Source: Pagrus major
Lineage: Eukaryota > Chordata > Actinopteri > Spariformes > Sparidae
DNA: 64,000 bases
Direction of reading: 5' to 3'
Assembly (NCBI RefSeq): GCF_040436345.1
Contig: NC_133223.1
Span: 22,889,410-22,953,409, forward strand
Shown: positions 40,026-56,929 of the stretch, piece after piece
Layout: each line of letters begins with the position of its first letter
Numbering within the stretch: the stretch's first letter is position 1
Translations under genes and position numbers: made by a program
The notes under the pieces: generated by a model
What the model was told of the DNA's origin: nothing
Databases searched by the model: none
What the model saw: the letters and a program-made list of their open reading frames with translations, nothing else

Positions 40026-40727
40026 GAGCGAGAAGAGGAGGTGGATGAAACCGGGGAAAACCGGATGGGAAGAGAGAAAGAAAAAGAAAAAAAAGAGCTG
40101 TAGTGGTGAAAAACAGGCGAGGGGAAGGACAAGATTTCAAACAGCGACAATACACATCCATCAGCTCCTGTTTCAACGCAGGAATCCAGCCTGATGCAAG
40201 TGTTTTTCAACCCCGAGGAGCAGAGACACTGCAAGGAAATCCCTCTGATATTAGATATGTCTCATCGTGCCATACAAAATGACGTGGTGAGTTATATTCC
40301 TGCCCAAAATGTTAGTGAATATAAGCAGTTTGGGAGGTTTTGTTCACAAATTACTTCATACTACATGCCATTTTATGCTGTCTCACATCATTTCCCCTCA
40401 ATTTCAGGGGTGTAAGAATGTGAAACCTTCCTCACCACAGCTACTTTATAAAATACAGCCGTCAGTCAAACTAACAGCACTGTTTTCAGGTAGGAATAAA
40501 GTAGTGCACAGACAAACACTGATGGTAAAAGAGCAATAGCCAAAAATCTGATTTTTCAACATTTCTGTTAATAATCAACATACTATCTACTACAGTAACA
40601 ACTGCATTTTATCCAACAATCAAAATGCCTTGGCTGTGTCCATCCGTATAGTGCCATCATCATGTCCATACACATGTTGCCCCCATGTGGCCCCACGCAG
40701 CACTGCAGAGCTAAAGAAAAGTGGAGC
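40026..40727. other. Gene-free stretch upstream of tsc22d1
   Basis: A purine-rich block (40020-40100), then unassigned unique sequence. No coding exon seen. Confidence 0.5.
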
Positions 40728-40955
40728 ACACACAGTACACCAATCCTTAAATCACTGCACTGGCTTCCTGTGTGTCAAAGTCTGTTTAAAGTCTTAGTAC
40801 TAGTCTAAAAGCACTAAATGGTTTTGGGCCTGAATACACCTCTGATCTACTTGTACGTTATAAAGCATCCAGACTCCTGAGGACACCTGGGACAGGTTCA
40901 CTCAGTGTTCCCACGATCAAAACCAAGCAAAGTGAGGCGGCAGAGCAAAAAGTAG
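40728..40955 (+). mobile_element. LINE (L2/Rex-like) ORF2 C-terminal fragment
   Basis: Decayed plus-strand coding matches the conserved end of fish LINE ORF2: 'LHWLPVCQ', 'FKVLVLV', 'ALNGFGP' across frames and 'HPDS', then 'RLLRTPGTGSLSV'-type sequence with stops and frameshifts. It is a short truncated copy with no reverse transcriptase core. Confidence 0.75.
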
Positions 40956-41374
40956 ATGTTCAGGCCACCAAGTGTGAAGCTAGAGACTAGTACTATCAGA
41001 GGGTACATATAAATAAGTGTCACAGATATGGCTTTTTCAGGGTTGATCAGGGAGACTGAAAAACAATATTTGGGATGGATATTCATTTGCAGTAAAAAAT
41101 TTAAATCTCTGTGTCAAAATATATCACAACCATTGATGGAAACAACACAAGTACAATTAACTTAAGTGCTGTTTTTAAGTACAATGTTGAAGTTCTTTAC
41201 TTGTGTATTTCCATTTCCTGCTACTTAATACTTCCTCTCCACTTCATTTATTTGATACATTTAGTTAATAGTTGCAGATACAGATTATTCAGCGTCTGTA
41301 AGCTATTGGGGGATATTGTGTGAGAGGACGCCAACGTAGAACATCAGTAAATTAGTTACTCTATTGGCAATCTG

Positions 41375-41465
41375 ACAGAAAAATCACACGTACCGATAAT
41401 TGGAAAATGCTGAATACTGGCACCGATAATTGCCCAAGGCAGATAATCGGTCTATCCCTAATACA
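41375..41465. repeat. 'taccgataattgg...agataatcggtctatccctaa' repeat fragment
   Basis: A short fragment ending in 'aatcggtctatccctaa', a terminal motif of a common fish DNA-transposon-derived repeat. Family unassigned. Confidence 0.5.
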
Positions 41466-44339
41466 AATCAATGCAAAGGTTCACATATTTTAAAGACGTG
41501 TGTGCACAGCGGATGAACTCAGTCCTACTTGAATCTCTGTCGATCTAATCGACATTTGACATCTTTTATTCTTTAACTGATGCAAAAATAGTAAGAAGAT
41601 GAACAGGACTGTTACATGGAAAGAAGAGAAATACTTCTGTAGTTTTACACTGGATTTCTATGCGTGTCTGCCAGGTAAAAGCAATAAGGCATTAATCATT
41701 TTAATTTCCTTTTCGGACTGGATGGACTAAGACTCATATGGACTTCAGCTGATTCGTGCTGGATGGCCTGTTGGTACCGTCTTTGTAGGCCTCTCTCTCT
41801 TCCTGGGAATGTTGTGAAAGTAACCCTTGACTAAGGCTAACTATTGTGTAATAGATGAGTTTTATTACCCCTGGTGACCCATTTGTTCATTTTTTCTGTG
41901 TATTTGTGTTCTAAAACAGAAACCACAAAAATAAAGTAGTTAGGAGGCATTTATTGGCAGAATAAAACAATAGCAGCGTCACCTCGAATCCAAAATAAGG
42001 TGCAACAGGCATATTTTCCAGCCATTTTTCGAGCCTGGACTTGTCCTGACTTGATTAAAACGTTCCTTATGCGTTTTAAACTCCCCCATGGGTCCCCAGA
42101 CCAGTGGTTGACAAATTGCTTGACACTATATGACCCTTTTTCCTGGGAGATTCATCTTTAAGACAACGGAAGACATGGGAGATCACTGAGGTCAATCTGA
42201 CCTCATAACAACACTGCCACACGCCCAAAACTGTCTTCACAACACCTCATAGAGGGGAGTATCTTTGGTCACACAGGCACACCTAAGACAACAACTCAAC
42301 ACAAAAATTCCCACCGCAGACATCCTCTAAACAACACACACACACACACACACTGAAAGGCCACTCACATATTCCAGTTAGCTGCACCCAAACCCTCAAA
42401 ATTGTGTGTACACACTCTTGACATCTTGCCTCAGATCTCACTCTCTCCCACATAAAAGAAATACAGACATCCTGTTTTTGTTTCATGATCGGCCAATTTA
42501 GAGATCTAGTAAATCTTTGCTAGTCCATACTAGTACTACAGATGTGTAGTTGTTGCATCAAGGGCCTAAACTTTTTCTATCAGGAGACATATTCAAACTC
42601 TGGGAACACAGCATTCAGGTTGACGATCTTCCTAAGTGATCTGAAACTCAGTCGTCACCTTTAAAACAGGGTCTTAGGCTAATTCGGGTATCACAGCACA
42701 GTCCTGGCTTATTAAGCACCAGTACCTTGAACAGAGGCTCAAACACAGCCTCTGAAGTACTCATACTCATGTCAGCTTCTGTTCACCTCTGATCCCAGTC
42801 AAACACTTTAACAAGAAGCCGAATAAGAGGCTCTAAGCCACACTTATCTCTTCCGGTCCCTTCTTTGACTGGAAGAGGGTTTAGCCAATTATCCAGACCC
42901 AAATAGCCAGTACGACTGCAGCTCTTGAGGAATGAAGCTCACGTCTAATGTGGTCACATACACACAAAAGCACACAGAAGCTCGGTATGGGGCTTTACTT
43001 GGTTCATGGGGCAGTTTGCCAAGAAATAAGCTAGACTACGTTCCAAGAAAAAGCACTTTGAAAAGTTACTGGTCAAGGATGAGATTTTCATGCTTTAAAC
43101 ATCAGATACAGAGTTACTTCAACTGTTTTCTGATGCTGTTGATGGTTTGTTTACATGAGTACGGTTTGTAAACAAAGGTTTATTTTCCAATTTCTTTCCG
43201 TTCGGACAAAATGTTTCTTTTCTTTTAGAGACTATTTGCATGATTTTAAATTGTGCTGCAATATCACCACGTCTAGTTTCTGCCAGTGGAGCTGAACCAT
43301 TATACGTTTCCTATGAAGCTTAGCGGAGATGCTAACATCATTAGCACATACACCTGATTTATAACTGAACATCACAGAGGCTTTACCTGTTGTTAAGCAG
43401 CCTGCGTTATAAAAAGGTAGGTCAGCCAGCTGATGGCCTTCCTGCTTTGCAGTGAAACAACAAAATAACCCAGTGACCTACTGACGCTGCTTAAGAAACA
43501 AATGACCCAAAATTGTATGCAGACCAGAACAGACTTCTGGTGGATGTAAGGGCAGACCTTACTCCAAAACAAAAAATGCATTGCATCTGTGCATAATTTA
43601 TCATTATATCATATAACATTGTCTTTGTCAAACACATGAAGCTATATGTTTTAACCACAAATTACGGTCCAACATTTGACATGTCAAATCAACAAATGAT
43701 ACGACAAAAACACATATTTTAATGAGATTTTCTGCAGGGCTCAGTTGCATTATATTGCACAGATTTGTCTAACAAACTACTAAGTATGTAGCACCTCCAT
43801 TCCAGTTTTCAGTGCTGTTTCTTTACAAACAAAGCAAAAAAGCGAGTTCTGTAGCTGTTAAAATAAGTCACAAAACAATTGTGTAAAGAGGCAGCAAGGC
43901 TCATCTTGTACAGAAAGAACACTGCGGTATTTTCTTTACGAGATGTGCCTCGCTGCTACTACAGACGCACAAAAGTACACTGTGGTATTTCTGTGCATCT
44001 TTAGTAGAGAGAGTGACTTCATGTGAAATCATGGACCAGATGGACCAACAGAGCTGTTACAAAACAGCAGAAAATGGCAAGAAATTCAGTGACGAAAAAA
44101 GAACATGCTGTGGGTTTAATTACTCACGCTCCCCTGGAGATGTTACTAAGTGGCACAAATTGATGTCACATATGTATGTCATCTGTGCCCACACATCTCT
44201 AATATCACACCTATCTCTAGATATCACATTTAATTGAACTTGCAGTGCGACGAGTAGCCAGTAAGCCAGTTTAAAGTATCTGCTTGAAGTATCCCTCAGT
44301 GTTAATGCTGCCCCCGAAGCCATGAATGACTGAATGAAA
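41466..44339. other. Gene-free stretch
   Basis: No coding exon. A small (CA)n lies at 42334-42353. Otherwise unassigned sequence. Confidence 0.5.
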
Positions 44340-44640
44340 AAGGACAATATAGCCACGCAGCCCTTTGTGTGCAGCTACTGTAATGATTGGCTCAAGCAGC
44401 GCCACACTGTACTGACTCCCCAGGGATTCCCTGTCTTTATTTTACCTTTTGAGATGCTGCTCCAGCTCCCAGAACAAAAGCTTCATTGCCATCTCGTCAT
44501 GGCCTTGCACTCGTACTCCCCGTACTCTCATGGAGCCGTCCGTCAGGGGGATCATATACGCTCCAAAGTAAATGAACGTTGCGTCCCGAGCTTCTTTGTT
44601 TAGTGTTTTCTGACACCCCCTCGCGCCGTCTTAAATTTAG
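44340..44640. other. Candidate conserved non-coding segment
   Basis: Non-repetitive, balanced-composition sequence ('gtaatgattggctcaagcag', 'gagatgctgctccagctccc', 'cattgccatctcgtcatgg') stands out from AT-rich flanks. No intact coding frame or splice sites were found. Conservation cannot be tested here. Confidence 0.25.
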
Positions 44641-44994
44641 TGAGCAGATCTGGGTCGCGGCCTATGGATGCAGTAGTGAGTGCAGCTGCAGGGGAATCAA
44701 AGGCAGCGTGCCAGGTTATGATGACTGTGTATGAGTGTGCTCCTCATTTTTGCTCTGTCGATGTCATCCATTTGTGTTTGAATGGCTGACTAGTGAGTGA
44801 ATTACTGAGTACAGACAGTAGCTGGGCGGGTGGTGACGTGTGGTCATGTGATACTGGGAGTTACATAAACCATCAACAGAGATTAGCATGTGGCCCAGTG
44901 ATTTCCCCGCTCCTACAGCCCTCTGCCCTCTATAGCCTGAGACATGGATATACAATGAAACTTAGAGCCTCAACTCTTCAGCATCACTAAATGA

Positions 44995-45375
44995 TGCATG
45001 AACGGCTCTAAGTAACGACTATTTTCATTGTTGATTCTGTTGATTACTTTCTTGAATAATCCACTATATGTTTGGTCAATTTGTCCACAATCCAAAGATA
45101 TTCACTTTCAGTCATTTTTAAAATGACTGGGGAAAAAAATGCAACATATTTGCTGGTTCCAGCCTCTTAAATTTAAGGATTTGCTGCTTTTCTTTGTCAT
45201 TTATGATTGTAAAGAAAGAGTATTTTGGATTTAGATAGTGATTGGACAAAAGGAACAATTTAAAAATGGGTTCTGGGAAATTGTGATGAGGATTTTATCA
45301 CAATTTTTTTGACATTTTATAGACTAAATAATCGGCAGGTTAATGGGTAATCATTAATCGATTAATCGTCATTAA
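44995..45375. repeat. hAT-like MITE-type repeat copy
   Basis: It begins 'taacgactattttcattg', has 'ccaaagatattcactttca' and 'attttatagactaaataatcg' inside, and ends 'attaatcgattaatcgtca'. This is the common fish 'gctgcaactaacgattattt' repeat. Copies also lie at 47650-47945 and 61998-62315. Confidence 0.65.
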
Positions 45376-47649
45376 GAATCTGCCTGATTAAGAAAATGCA
45401 TTAACTGATAATCAGAGGTTGGCACAAATGCATCAAAAAGTATCTTTTCACAAATTACAAATACCTGCTTATCAAATGCATTGAGAAAAAAAAACAAAAT
45501 ACCGGTAAGAGATAATGTGTTTTATGAAAATGTAAGTAATTTGTAATTCAAAAAATACAGAAAGTCATATATTTATATTACTATCATATTATTATCATAT
45601 TATTACATTTTAATATAAAAATAAGGTAAATCTTTTGTGATATTTAGTTTATCATTTTTGCATCAAACATGGATCATATATCAGTTCTTAAGAGTTTTCT
45701 AAAGAAAAAAAATGTCCAACATATTTCACATACTATTAATGTTTAAACCGATAATCAATTTATTGAGACAGCCGACTACCAACTAAAGAAATTGCTTAAA
45801 ATTTGCATCCCTAATCAATAGTGAAAGAGTCATTAGTTGTAGCCTCAGTTTGGATGTGATGTACAGAGAGTACAGATTGTCCAAAAAGTCTGGGGTGACA
45901 GAGATTACTGACAAGGCTACATATTTTTCTTGTCACATAAAAAGGTTGTCAGATTCACTGAGAGGTCAAAGTCATCAGGGTTATTGGTCGTGCCCCTCAA
46001 AGTTGCAAAAGCAGCTCTGACAGTCTTAAACTTGTTGATTTAGTTGTCATGTTCAAAACCAAGCGTGATTTAGTTTTCAAATGCTGGCCCCTCTGCGTGA
46101 TAGACGAGAGACCCTGTGCTTCAGGGTCTTATCTTGTCATTTCTCATTGAAAGCTGCTTTAAGATGGCTTAGTGCCTCCACAGACAGAAAACACAACATG
46201 CACTCACAGAGCCTCCACCGGCTTAGAGACAGCCGGCCAAGAAACAACAGGTAAAGGGCGAGCACAATGCGGGGGATTTCACTTGTCCTAACAGACTCTG
46301 TGTGCTGCAGTGCATCACATGACTTCTGTGAGGGTCATACACTCCTACAGCAGCCTGATCACAGAACGTCGCTTTATCTAATCAACTGAGTGACAAGTTT
46401 AAAAAAAATCCACAAGTGCAATATACGCTTTGTGGCGTTGTATTGGCCTGATGTAACTGCAGTGTCAGAACACTGTATGTGGTCTCAGCTACAACCTTTC
46501 ACAAACAGCTGATGTTACAAAAATGTTATCATTTTTAGTTTGTCTGATGCCAAATGTACAGTCTAGCACAGCACGATTGTCAGAACAAGTATGATGGAAA
46601 GTCCGGTGACATTTTGCAGTCCACAAAACATTTATCTCTACAGAACAGCATTGCAGCATTCTCCTAAACAAATGAAGCGGATGGGGAATTAAAACTTAAA
46701 ACCAAGAAAAATGCTCCATACAGGAGCATAACGGCATAATCCAAGTCTCTGAAAGCCTCAAGATCCCAAATTGATATGAAAATACCATCCTTGCACCCTT
46801 CAGCTGCGATCAAGCTCATGCACCGACTTCAGACGGTGTGTGCTCTAATGCTTTTAGCTTAGCAGCTATGGTGAAGATTTCGGCTTTAAAAAGTGTGTAA
46901 ATAACGTCTTTTCAAATCAATTTGGGATCTCAGAGCTTCTGAAGACTTAAATTACGCCGGGCAAGCTGTATGGAGACATTTAATGTTCATTTTCAGTTGT
47001 TTTACACGTTTAAAACAAGTCACCATGTACTACAGTTGTTTAGGAGAATGCTGCAACGCTGTTTTGCTGTGAAGCTCCAGAAATGTTTCGTGGACTACGT
47101 AACTTCACCTGACTTTCCACCAACGTCACGGTCAGAAGATCATGACTGAATTTTCGGTTTTGGGTGAACTTGTCCTTGCAGCATGATTACTTCCACACTA
47201 CACACTTGCTAATAACTAGATATGCAGATTATTTATACCTGTTTACCCAAAATGGTGGCCAAGTGCACAAACAAACATCAGGCCTCTCTGACTTCATCCT
47301 GGGTCACAAACAAGACTTGTAAAATGTAGTTCGACTTTGTGAAACTACAAAAAGAAAAATCTATGATCAATAGATGGATCAGTGGATAAGTCGACATAAG
47401 AAATGCACATGATACACAAGGAAACACTAACTGAATACAGTTTATTTTATACAAAAGCCCAAGTTGTAAAAAATATGAATGCACTTCATCTACTATTGCA
47501 AACATCAGCAAATGATAAAATAACAGATATGACAGGCAATGTGACCTGATGAAGGGTTTTACCTGTATGACTGAAATAAAACAAACTTCTTCTTAAACTA
47601 CTTCTATCCATTATATTTCCTTTTGATTATGACAGAAGTGCTACTAGTA
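45376..47649. other. Gene-free stretch
   Basis: An AT-rich repeat-derived segment to about 45830, then sequence with no coding exon or named repeat. Confidence 0.5.
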
Positions 47650-47945
47650 GGGCTGCATCTAATGATGATTTTCTTTATCAATTAATCGTTTTGTCTATAA
47701 AATGTCAGAAAATAGTGAAAAATGTCCGTCCAGTGTGATGTTTTTAAAGGATTTATTTTGTCTGTCCAACACCCCGAAACATTCAGTTTATGATGTGATG
47801 CGAGGGTAAAAACTGCATTTTCTGCTAATTTTGCATCACTTGCATCACGATATTTTAAATCACTTGAACGATTAATTGATTATGGAAATCATTTGGCAAT
47901 TATTATCAGCTAATCAATCAGTCGACTAATCGTTGCAGCGCTTGC
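47650..47945. repeat. hAT-like MITE-type repeat copy
   Basis: From 'agggctgcatctaatgatga' through 'aaaatgtcagaaaatagtg' to 'actaatcgttgcagcg'. Same family as 44995-45375. Confidence 0.7.
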
Positions 47946-48699
47946 TGTACAGTAAGTATGTTGGTTTTGTTTCTGATGTAATTCCGGTTTGTCAGCAAAA
48001 TGCGTCTTACTCACAGGAAGAGGAACTGCGCTCACATCTGCTGTGTTTCAGGGGAAATGCAATCTGTAAAAGTTAATAAAAGGGGCCTGGCATGTCCCAG
48101 CGATGAAAAAAGAGGCCTATTGAATTGTTGAATTGTAAAGGCTTTTGGCTGAGCTGTAGTTTGATAGTGGAAAGCACACACAGACTTTACCAGTAAGCCC
48201 TGGCAGTGGTTTTCCATAGTCACACCCTGACTATGGAGAATGACAGAGAGCTACTGAGTGAGTCAGTCAGAGAGGTAGGGAGGAATGATGAGTGGCCATT
48301 TTGGCCTCCATGCGTAAGAGAGACAGGTGCTATTGGAGCATTTGGGCTGACAACAGCAAGTCCTTAGTCCTCGCTGTATACGAAACTCACACACACACTG
48401 GGGGAGAGGCAGAGGGAGAGAAGGAGGGAGAGAGAGTCAGCCAGAGACACAAGAGCTGGAATGGCCTAGATCCACCGCCTCAGCATTAGTACTGTCTCAA
48501 AAACGTCATGGACGGAGGGAGAAGAGAGAACGACAAATGTTTCAAATATGGTCTGACTTACCCTTTCACGCACTGCGTTCAGATTAAAGCTGCACAATTA
48601 CTCAAATCACAATATAGTCAAGTGCAATATCCAAATCACAGAAGCTGCAATACCTGTGAACATAATTGCAATATGATTTGTTTTCTTTTACTGTATTGT
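47946..48699. other. Gene-free stretch
   Basis: No coding exon. A GAGA-rich patch near 48400-48440. Confidence 0.5.
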
Positions 48700-49235
48700 G
48701 CAGGCGGCCGAGTTCAGACAGCACACTTTAGAGATGTACGATCCACTTTTTTTTCAGTTCAGTTCCGATAACGATACCTGAAATTCGGATATCTGCCGAT
48801 ACTGATGCTTTCCTCTGGAGATAATTAAGTCTTAAAACAAACTGTTCCCTCACTCAGCGGCAGACTTTCTCATGTTACGTTATGTTATGGTCCAGTGCAA
48901 GCAGACAAAAACATATGGAGACTACTGGATATCTTTGTAGAATTGTTTTATTACCAATTAATTGATTTATTTGGGCTACAACGTTTAGGCTATGGGCTTA
49001 AAGTTGCATTATTACATATTTATAAGTCATAGAAACATCAGACTATGGAATCTGGATTGGAACGTGGATAGTTGACCTCAGTTCAATATCCGATTAGTGA
49101 ATCAGGTCAGTATCTGGTTTGATCGGATCAGCCTTGGATAATTTAATCTAACTCTCAAACCTGATGTTCTGTGTTATTGTCTTTTGATAGACTCATCCAT
49201 TAATCGACTAATGGTTGCAGCTCTCTTTAACAATA
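48700..49235. repeat. 'gatacc...gatatctgccgat' repeat fragments
   Basis: 'cagttccgataacgatacc' and 'atatctgccgatactgatgc', then 'tattcgattagtgaatcagg'-type sequence and a short 'attaatcgactaatggttgcagctc' end. Common fish DNA-transposon remnants. A related fragment lies near 57995-58090. Confidence 0.5.
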
Positions 49236-52980
<3,745 letters not shown>

Positions 52981-52984
52981 AACC

Positions 52985-53345
52985 TTTAAGGGGCAGTTCA
53001 CCCCAAAATCAAAAATACATATTTTTCCTCTAACCTGTAGTGCTGAGCTTTAGCATAGAGATGTTCCCCTTCTCTTGAATATAATGGACCTAGATGTCAC
53101 TCGGCTTGTGATGCTCAAAGCACCAAAAAACTACATTTGAATATCAGCAATGTCTCTTTCTAGAGATCATGATGTTACCAAAAATAATCCACAGGCCTTG
53201 TTGTAAGCAGTTTCATGAAGGAAATGTTGCTTTTTCTACTGAACTATGGTACCAATGCAATGAAGTAAGCGTGCATATACACATGGACGAGAGGCTCGAG
53301 ACAGCACGGGATGTAAACATTAATGGTGACCACGAATGAAAAAAG
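52985..53345. repeat. Dispersed teleost repeat ('gttcaccccaaaatcaaaa')
   Basis: 'ttcaccccaaaatcaaaaat', 'tctcttgaatataatggacc', 'cactcggcttgtgatgctc' and 'taatccacaggccttgttg' occur in the usual order of a very common fish interspersed repeat. Non-coding. Confidence 0.7.
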
Positions 53346-54833
53346 CTGTTTGTAAATTCATATTACAAAAAAAGGCTTGCTGAAAAGTGGCAAGAAGTCT
53401 GATACAACATGTCCATCACTACATATTATTACTGAATACAGAAAGAGTAACAGCAGTGCACATCGCCATCTTCTGGTCACAAAAGTTAACAAGTATGTGT
53501 TTGTTTCTGTAACTAAGATTTATGCTCTCTGCCACAGTTGAATTTCATATCAAATGGATGTTAATATTAAATGGGGGTCTCCATAAATAGGATGCAGCCT
53601 CATGCACTTCCTTTACTCATATCTGAATCTGCAATTAATCAGGCTTGCCTTTTGCATGTTCACATGAGAATTAGTATTGATTTTAACTGCAACAGAAACA
53701 TGAGGAAAACCTTACGCTGCTCTATTTAACACTTGTTAAATTGAAACTTGGATCATCATGAGTCAATACAAAAAGAATAAAACAAGTCTTACCTGTTACA
53801 GCAAATGGTGGACCACAGGAGAACATGAAAGAGAGAAGAAAAACAAATTAATGACAACCTACCAGGGGGTCAGGAGGTACACACAAGCTTGTTTCTACTT
53901 TGAGTAAGGATGGAAATAACCGTATGCTTTTGCCAGTCACCAGTTCAATGTTTATGTTGATAGATTCACAATGGCAATAAAAATTGAACAAAAATAATCT
54001 CCAAAACATCTTCTTCACAATCAAATTAATTGGTTAAACAAGCCAAACCACCAAAACCCTCACAGAAACCCTTAAGGATTCATTAAAATTCCTCCTGAGT
54101 AGTTGTTTGACATTGAAGTAGCGACATTATATCAGCCCCCCTTCATAGAGAAACATCCTATTTCCACTTCACCGTTTGTATTAATTGTAGAAAATTTGCC
54201 ATTAGCCATTTCTACATGATTCCTTTCATATTTATAAGAGTACACACATAACTAATATACATAAAATAAAGCAGCTGACTCAGTCACAGACCAACACTGT
54301 GGGGCACCATGCTCCACCATTGCACTTTATCTATATTTAAGAATCAGAAGGCAAACACTCACATGGATTCATGTGATTTCTTTGAACATTACATATTTCA
54401 CACAGTGCTGTATTGTGAGGCTCTAAATGCTCATCTCACTGGCTGCTAGAAGCTGCACTGAGACTTCAGAGAAGTAGGCTGGTACATACTGCCATCTGGT
54501 GGTACACAGTAGAGCCATTAGCCAATGCATTTCTCACTACAAACTAGACTTCCACCAAAGACCTGAACAGACCTCCTGCTGTAGGGGTGAATTCCTGTAA
54601 CGTGCTAAATTTCTGCCACCAATTAATCCTAAACTTCACACCCTGTGTCTTTGTTGTGCCTGCTGATCAGAGAAAAGTCTGACATGTCACAAAAAGTCAT
54701 TCAACAAGCCAGCTGAGTCACTCGTTTCTTTTCTTTGCACACAAAGCCTCATTAAGGCTGCAGTCTTTCATCTCTGTCTGGTATTAGACAGCAGGTGTTA
54801 TTTAAAAATCATTCATACCAATTGCCATTCATA
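53346..54833. other. Gene-free stretch
   Basis: Unassigned sequence. On the minus strand a pyrimidine tract runs into ACAG|GTAAGA at 53793/53792, a fused acceptor-donor arrangement. Confidence 0.45.
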
Positions 54834-55640
54834 CGGAAGCCCTAAAGGGCCATGCATTCATACATTTTATTTCCTCCGTTTTCCCGTGAAAACGAGTTAA
54901 TTTCATTTTTATCCCGTTATCTCGGGAAAACGGCAGTTGTTATTTCGAGATAACTCGAGATCTCGAGAAAACAAATGAGATCTCGAGTTATCTCAAAATA
55001 ACAACTGCCGTTTTCCCGAGATAACGAGATAATTTTCTCGAGATAACGAAACTTTGTTTTCCCGAGATAACGATTTAATTAATTCGAGATCTTAAGAAAA
55101 CAAAACGATAGTGTAGTATATTAAATCATTGCAGGAAACATCATTCAGTGTAGCGATGTCAGAGGAGCCGGAGCTTATCGATCACCGCGTCACATATCTT
55201 TTCAATCAAGGCCTGACACAGGCTGAAATAGCATTATGCCTTGCTATTACAGATAATATACACATTAGTGTGCGTAATCTAAAAAGACGGTTAGCAAGGC
55301 TTCAGCTATATCGGCGCCGCAATCTAAGTGAGCCTGATGTCGTCGTTAACTACATAGCTGACCAGCTACGAGGTCCCCGGGCGTCTCCATGGATACCGGA
55401 TGATAACTGAGAGAGTAACTGACATGCCACGCCACTTGTGTGTGATGGAAATCTCAGGCCTATCATATCACAGTCATTATCTCGAAATCTCGAGAAAATT
55501 ATCCCGTTATCTCGGGAAAACGGCAGTTGTTATTTTGAGATAATAACTCGAGATCTCGAGAAAACAAATGAAATTAACTCGTTATCTCGGGAAAACGGAG
55601 GAAATAAAAGGTATGAATGCGTGGCCCTTTAGGGCTTCCG
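54834..55640. mobile_element. Inverted-repeat DNA transposon, TA target duplication
   Basis: Both ends read CGGAAGCCCTAAAGGGCC inward, continue with GCATTCATAC and TTTTATTTCCTCCGTTTTCC, and are flanked by TA on each side, giving an 807-bp element. The subterminal DNA is built of TCTCGAGA / CCCGAGATAACG palindromes. The left side carries an extra inverted copy, so 54915-55026 alone is a long hairpin. Inside is a broken transposase N-terminus (55156-55410). It looks like an internally deleted, non-autonomous copy. Superfamily uncertain. Confidence 0.8.
55156..55410 (+). pseudogene. Truncated, frameshifted transposase N-terminus, 84 aa
   Basis: From the ATG the frame reads MSEEPELIDHRVTYLFNQGL, then TQAEIALCL and ISVRNLKRRLARLQLYRRRN, a helix-turn-helix-like region. 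It resembles the opening of fish transposases with an integrase-type core (IS3EU/Ginger-like, from memory). Near 55395 a one-base frameshift separates it from HGYRMITERV in the next frame, where the family usually has an HGYR motif. The catalytic core is absent. The gene is dead but still marks the origin of the surrounding element. Confidence 0.55.
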
Positions 55641-56929
55641 TACCATTCACCTGAGAAACAAGCTATGAAAGAATAAGTACTCTAATACTTATTATACCAA
55701 ATATTTGCACTTTAAAGTAAAACACAGAACCATATTTTGGTTGCAAGAAAGTGAAAACTAGTAGAGATTTTATTTATGTATTTATTTTCATATTTTGAAA
55801 TGAAAGATTCTTATGGGTAAAAAAATAGACATATAGTTGTATTAATTTAGTTACTGTAAAACATTCTGCAACAACTACTCAAATGAGCACAAGTGCCACA
55901 CTTAAAAAAAAAAAAATCCTATTTTTATCAGCCAGGACAGCGTAACTAAATAATGTTTTCACCTTGTGAGTCAGGACATTTTCACAGTTTGCTGCTCATT
56001 AAATGTCTAATTAGACCAATGCTTACCAATGCTCAAAGAAATCACATCAATATTCCCTTTAATTAGCCCTGTTGGATGCAAAGGTCCTCACGCTAATGCA
56101 AGTATATATTCCCATTAGTGAGTGAGTGTATATTTGAGAGCAGCTCAATGTCACTGTGAGAAAATAACAACCGTAAACAACCTCTTTATCCACTGTCATA
56201 CCTCCAATGGTACAAAGCAACCAAGCAGTATAGACTTATTCTCCAGAAACAGCTACTTAAAAAGATATTAAGGAGTGTGACATTTCACCACTAATTGTCC
56301 TGTCTGGACGCCGGGAAGGATTGTGGCTCATGTCAGGTCCCACTTTAATGTCCCAACCTGCAATTGGATGCAGTAAACACCCCACCAGCTCACACTATCT
56401 GGACCTTTGAGATAAGACACTCACTGGCCAACTATTTTCCCTTTTCTTTAACTCTGCCTTCAAGTTTGGTTTCAGAATTTTTTTTGTTGTTGTTGTTTTT
56501 TCACTCATTAATTTGATTCCTGTGAATGGATCACAACACTGAGTTCCTTTCATCCTAAAATCTTTAGCCCAAATGTTTCTTACCACTGCTGTTCTGGTGA
56601 CTTTAACAACTCCTATGACTGCTTTATGACCTCAATAACTCTCACATGACTGATTCACTAGTCCTAGATGTTGAACCACATGACAAATGCAAAAACCTTT
56701 CCAGCCGATTCTCTTTCAACTGCACCAATACGCATTGAAAATGCACTTTTAATGATTACAGCAATGGGCAACCCAATCGGCAGAATAAATGTTGGAATTG
56801 TATGTTTCTGAAAAACAACTGATATGTTGCTGCCTTATGTTTCTTTATGTTGCAACTTAACCTTTCAATTTTATCTTGTGACAATGTTGTGCTTATTATC
56901 TAGTAAGGTCAAGGCACAAAAACACTTCA
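55641..56929. other. Gene-free stretch with candidate enhancer-like segment
   Basis: 55980-56130 holds two homeodomain-type sites, palindromic TCTAATTAGA (56006-56015) and TTTAATTAGC (56058-56067), in non-repetitive DNA. The rest has no coding exon. Confidence 0.35.

Noticed and set aside
38891..40103. Plus-strand ORFs of 183 and 219 aa across tsc22d1 exons
   Set aside because: They are antisense shadows of tsc22d1 exons and its CpG-rich promoter.
55129..55155. Upstream start for the transposase fragment in the palindromic element
   Set aside because: The first codon there is TTG. The first ATG is at 55156.
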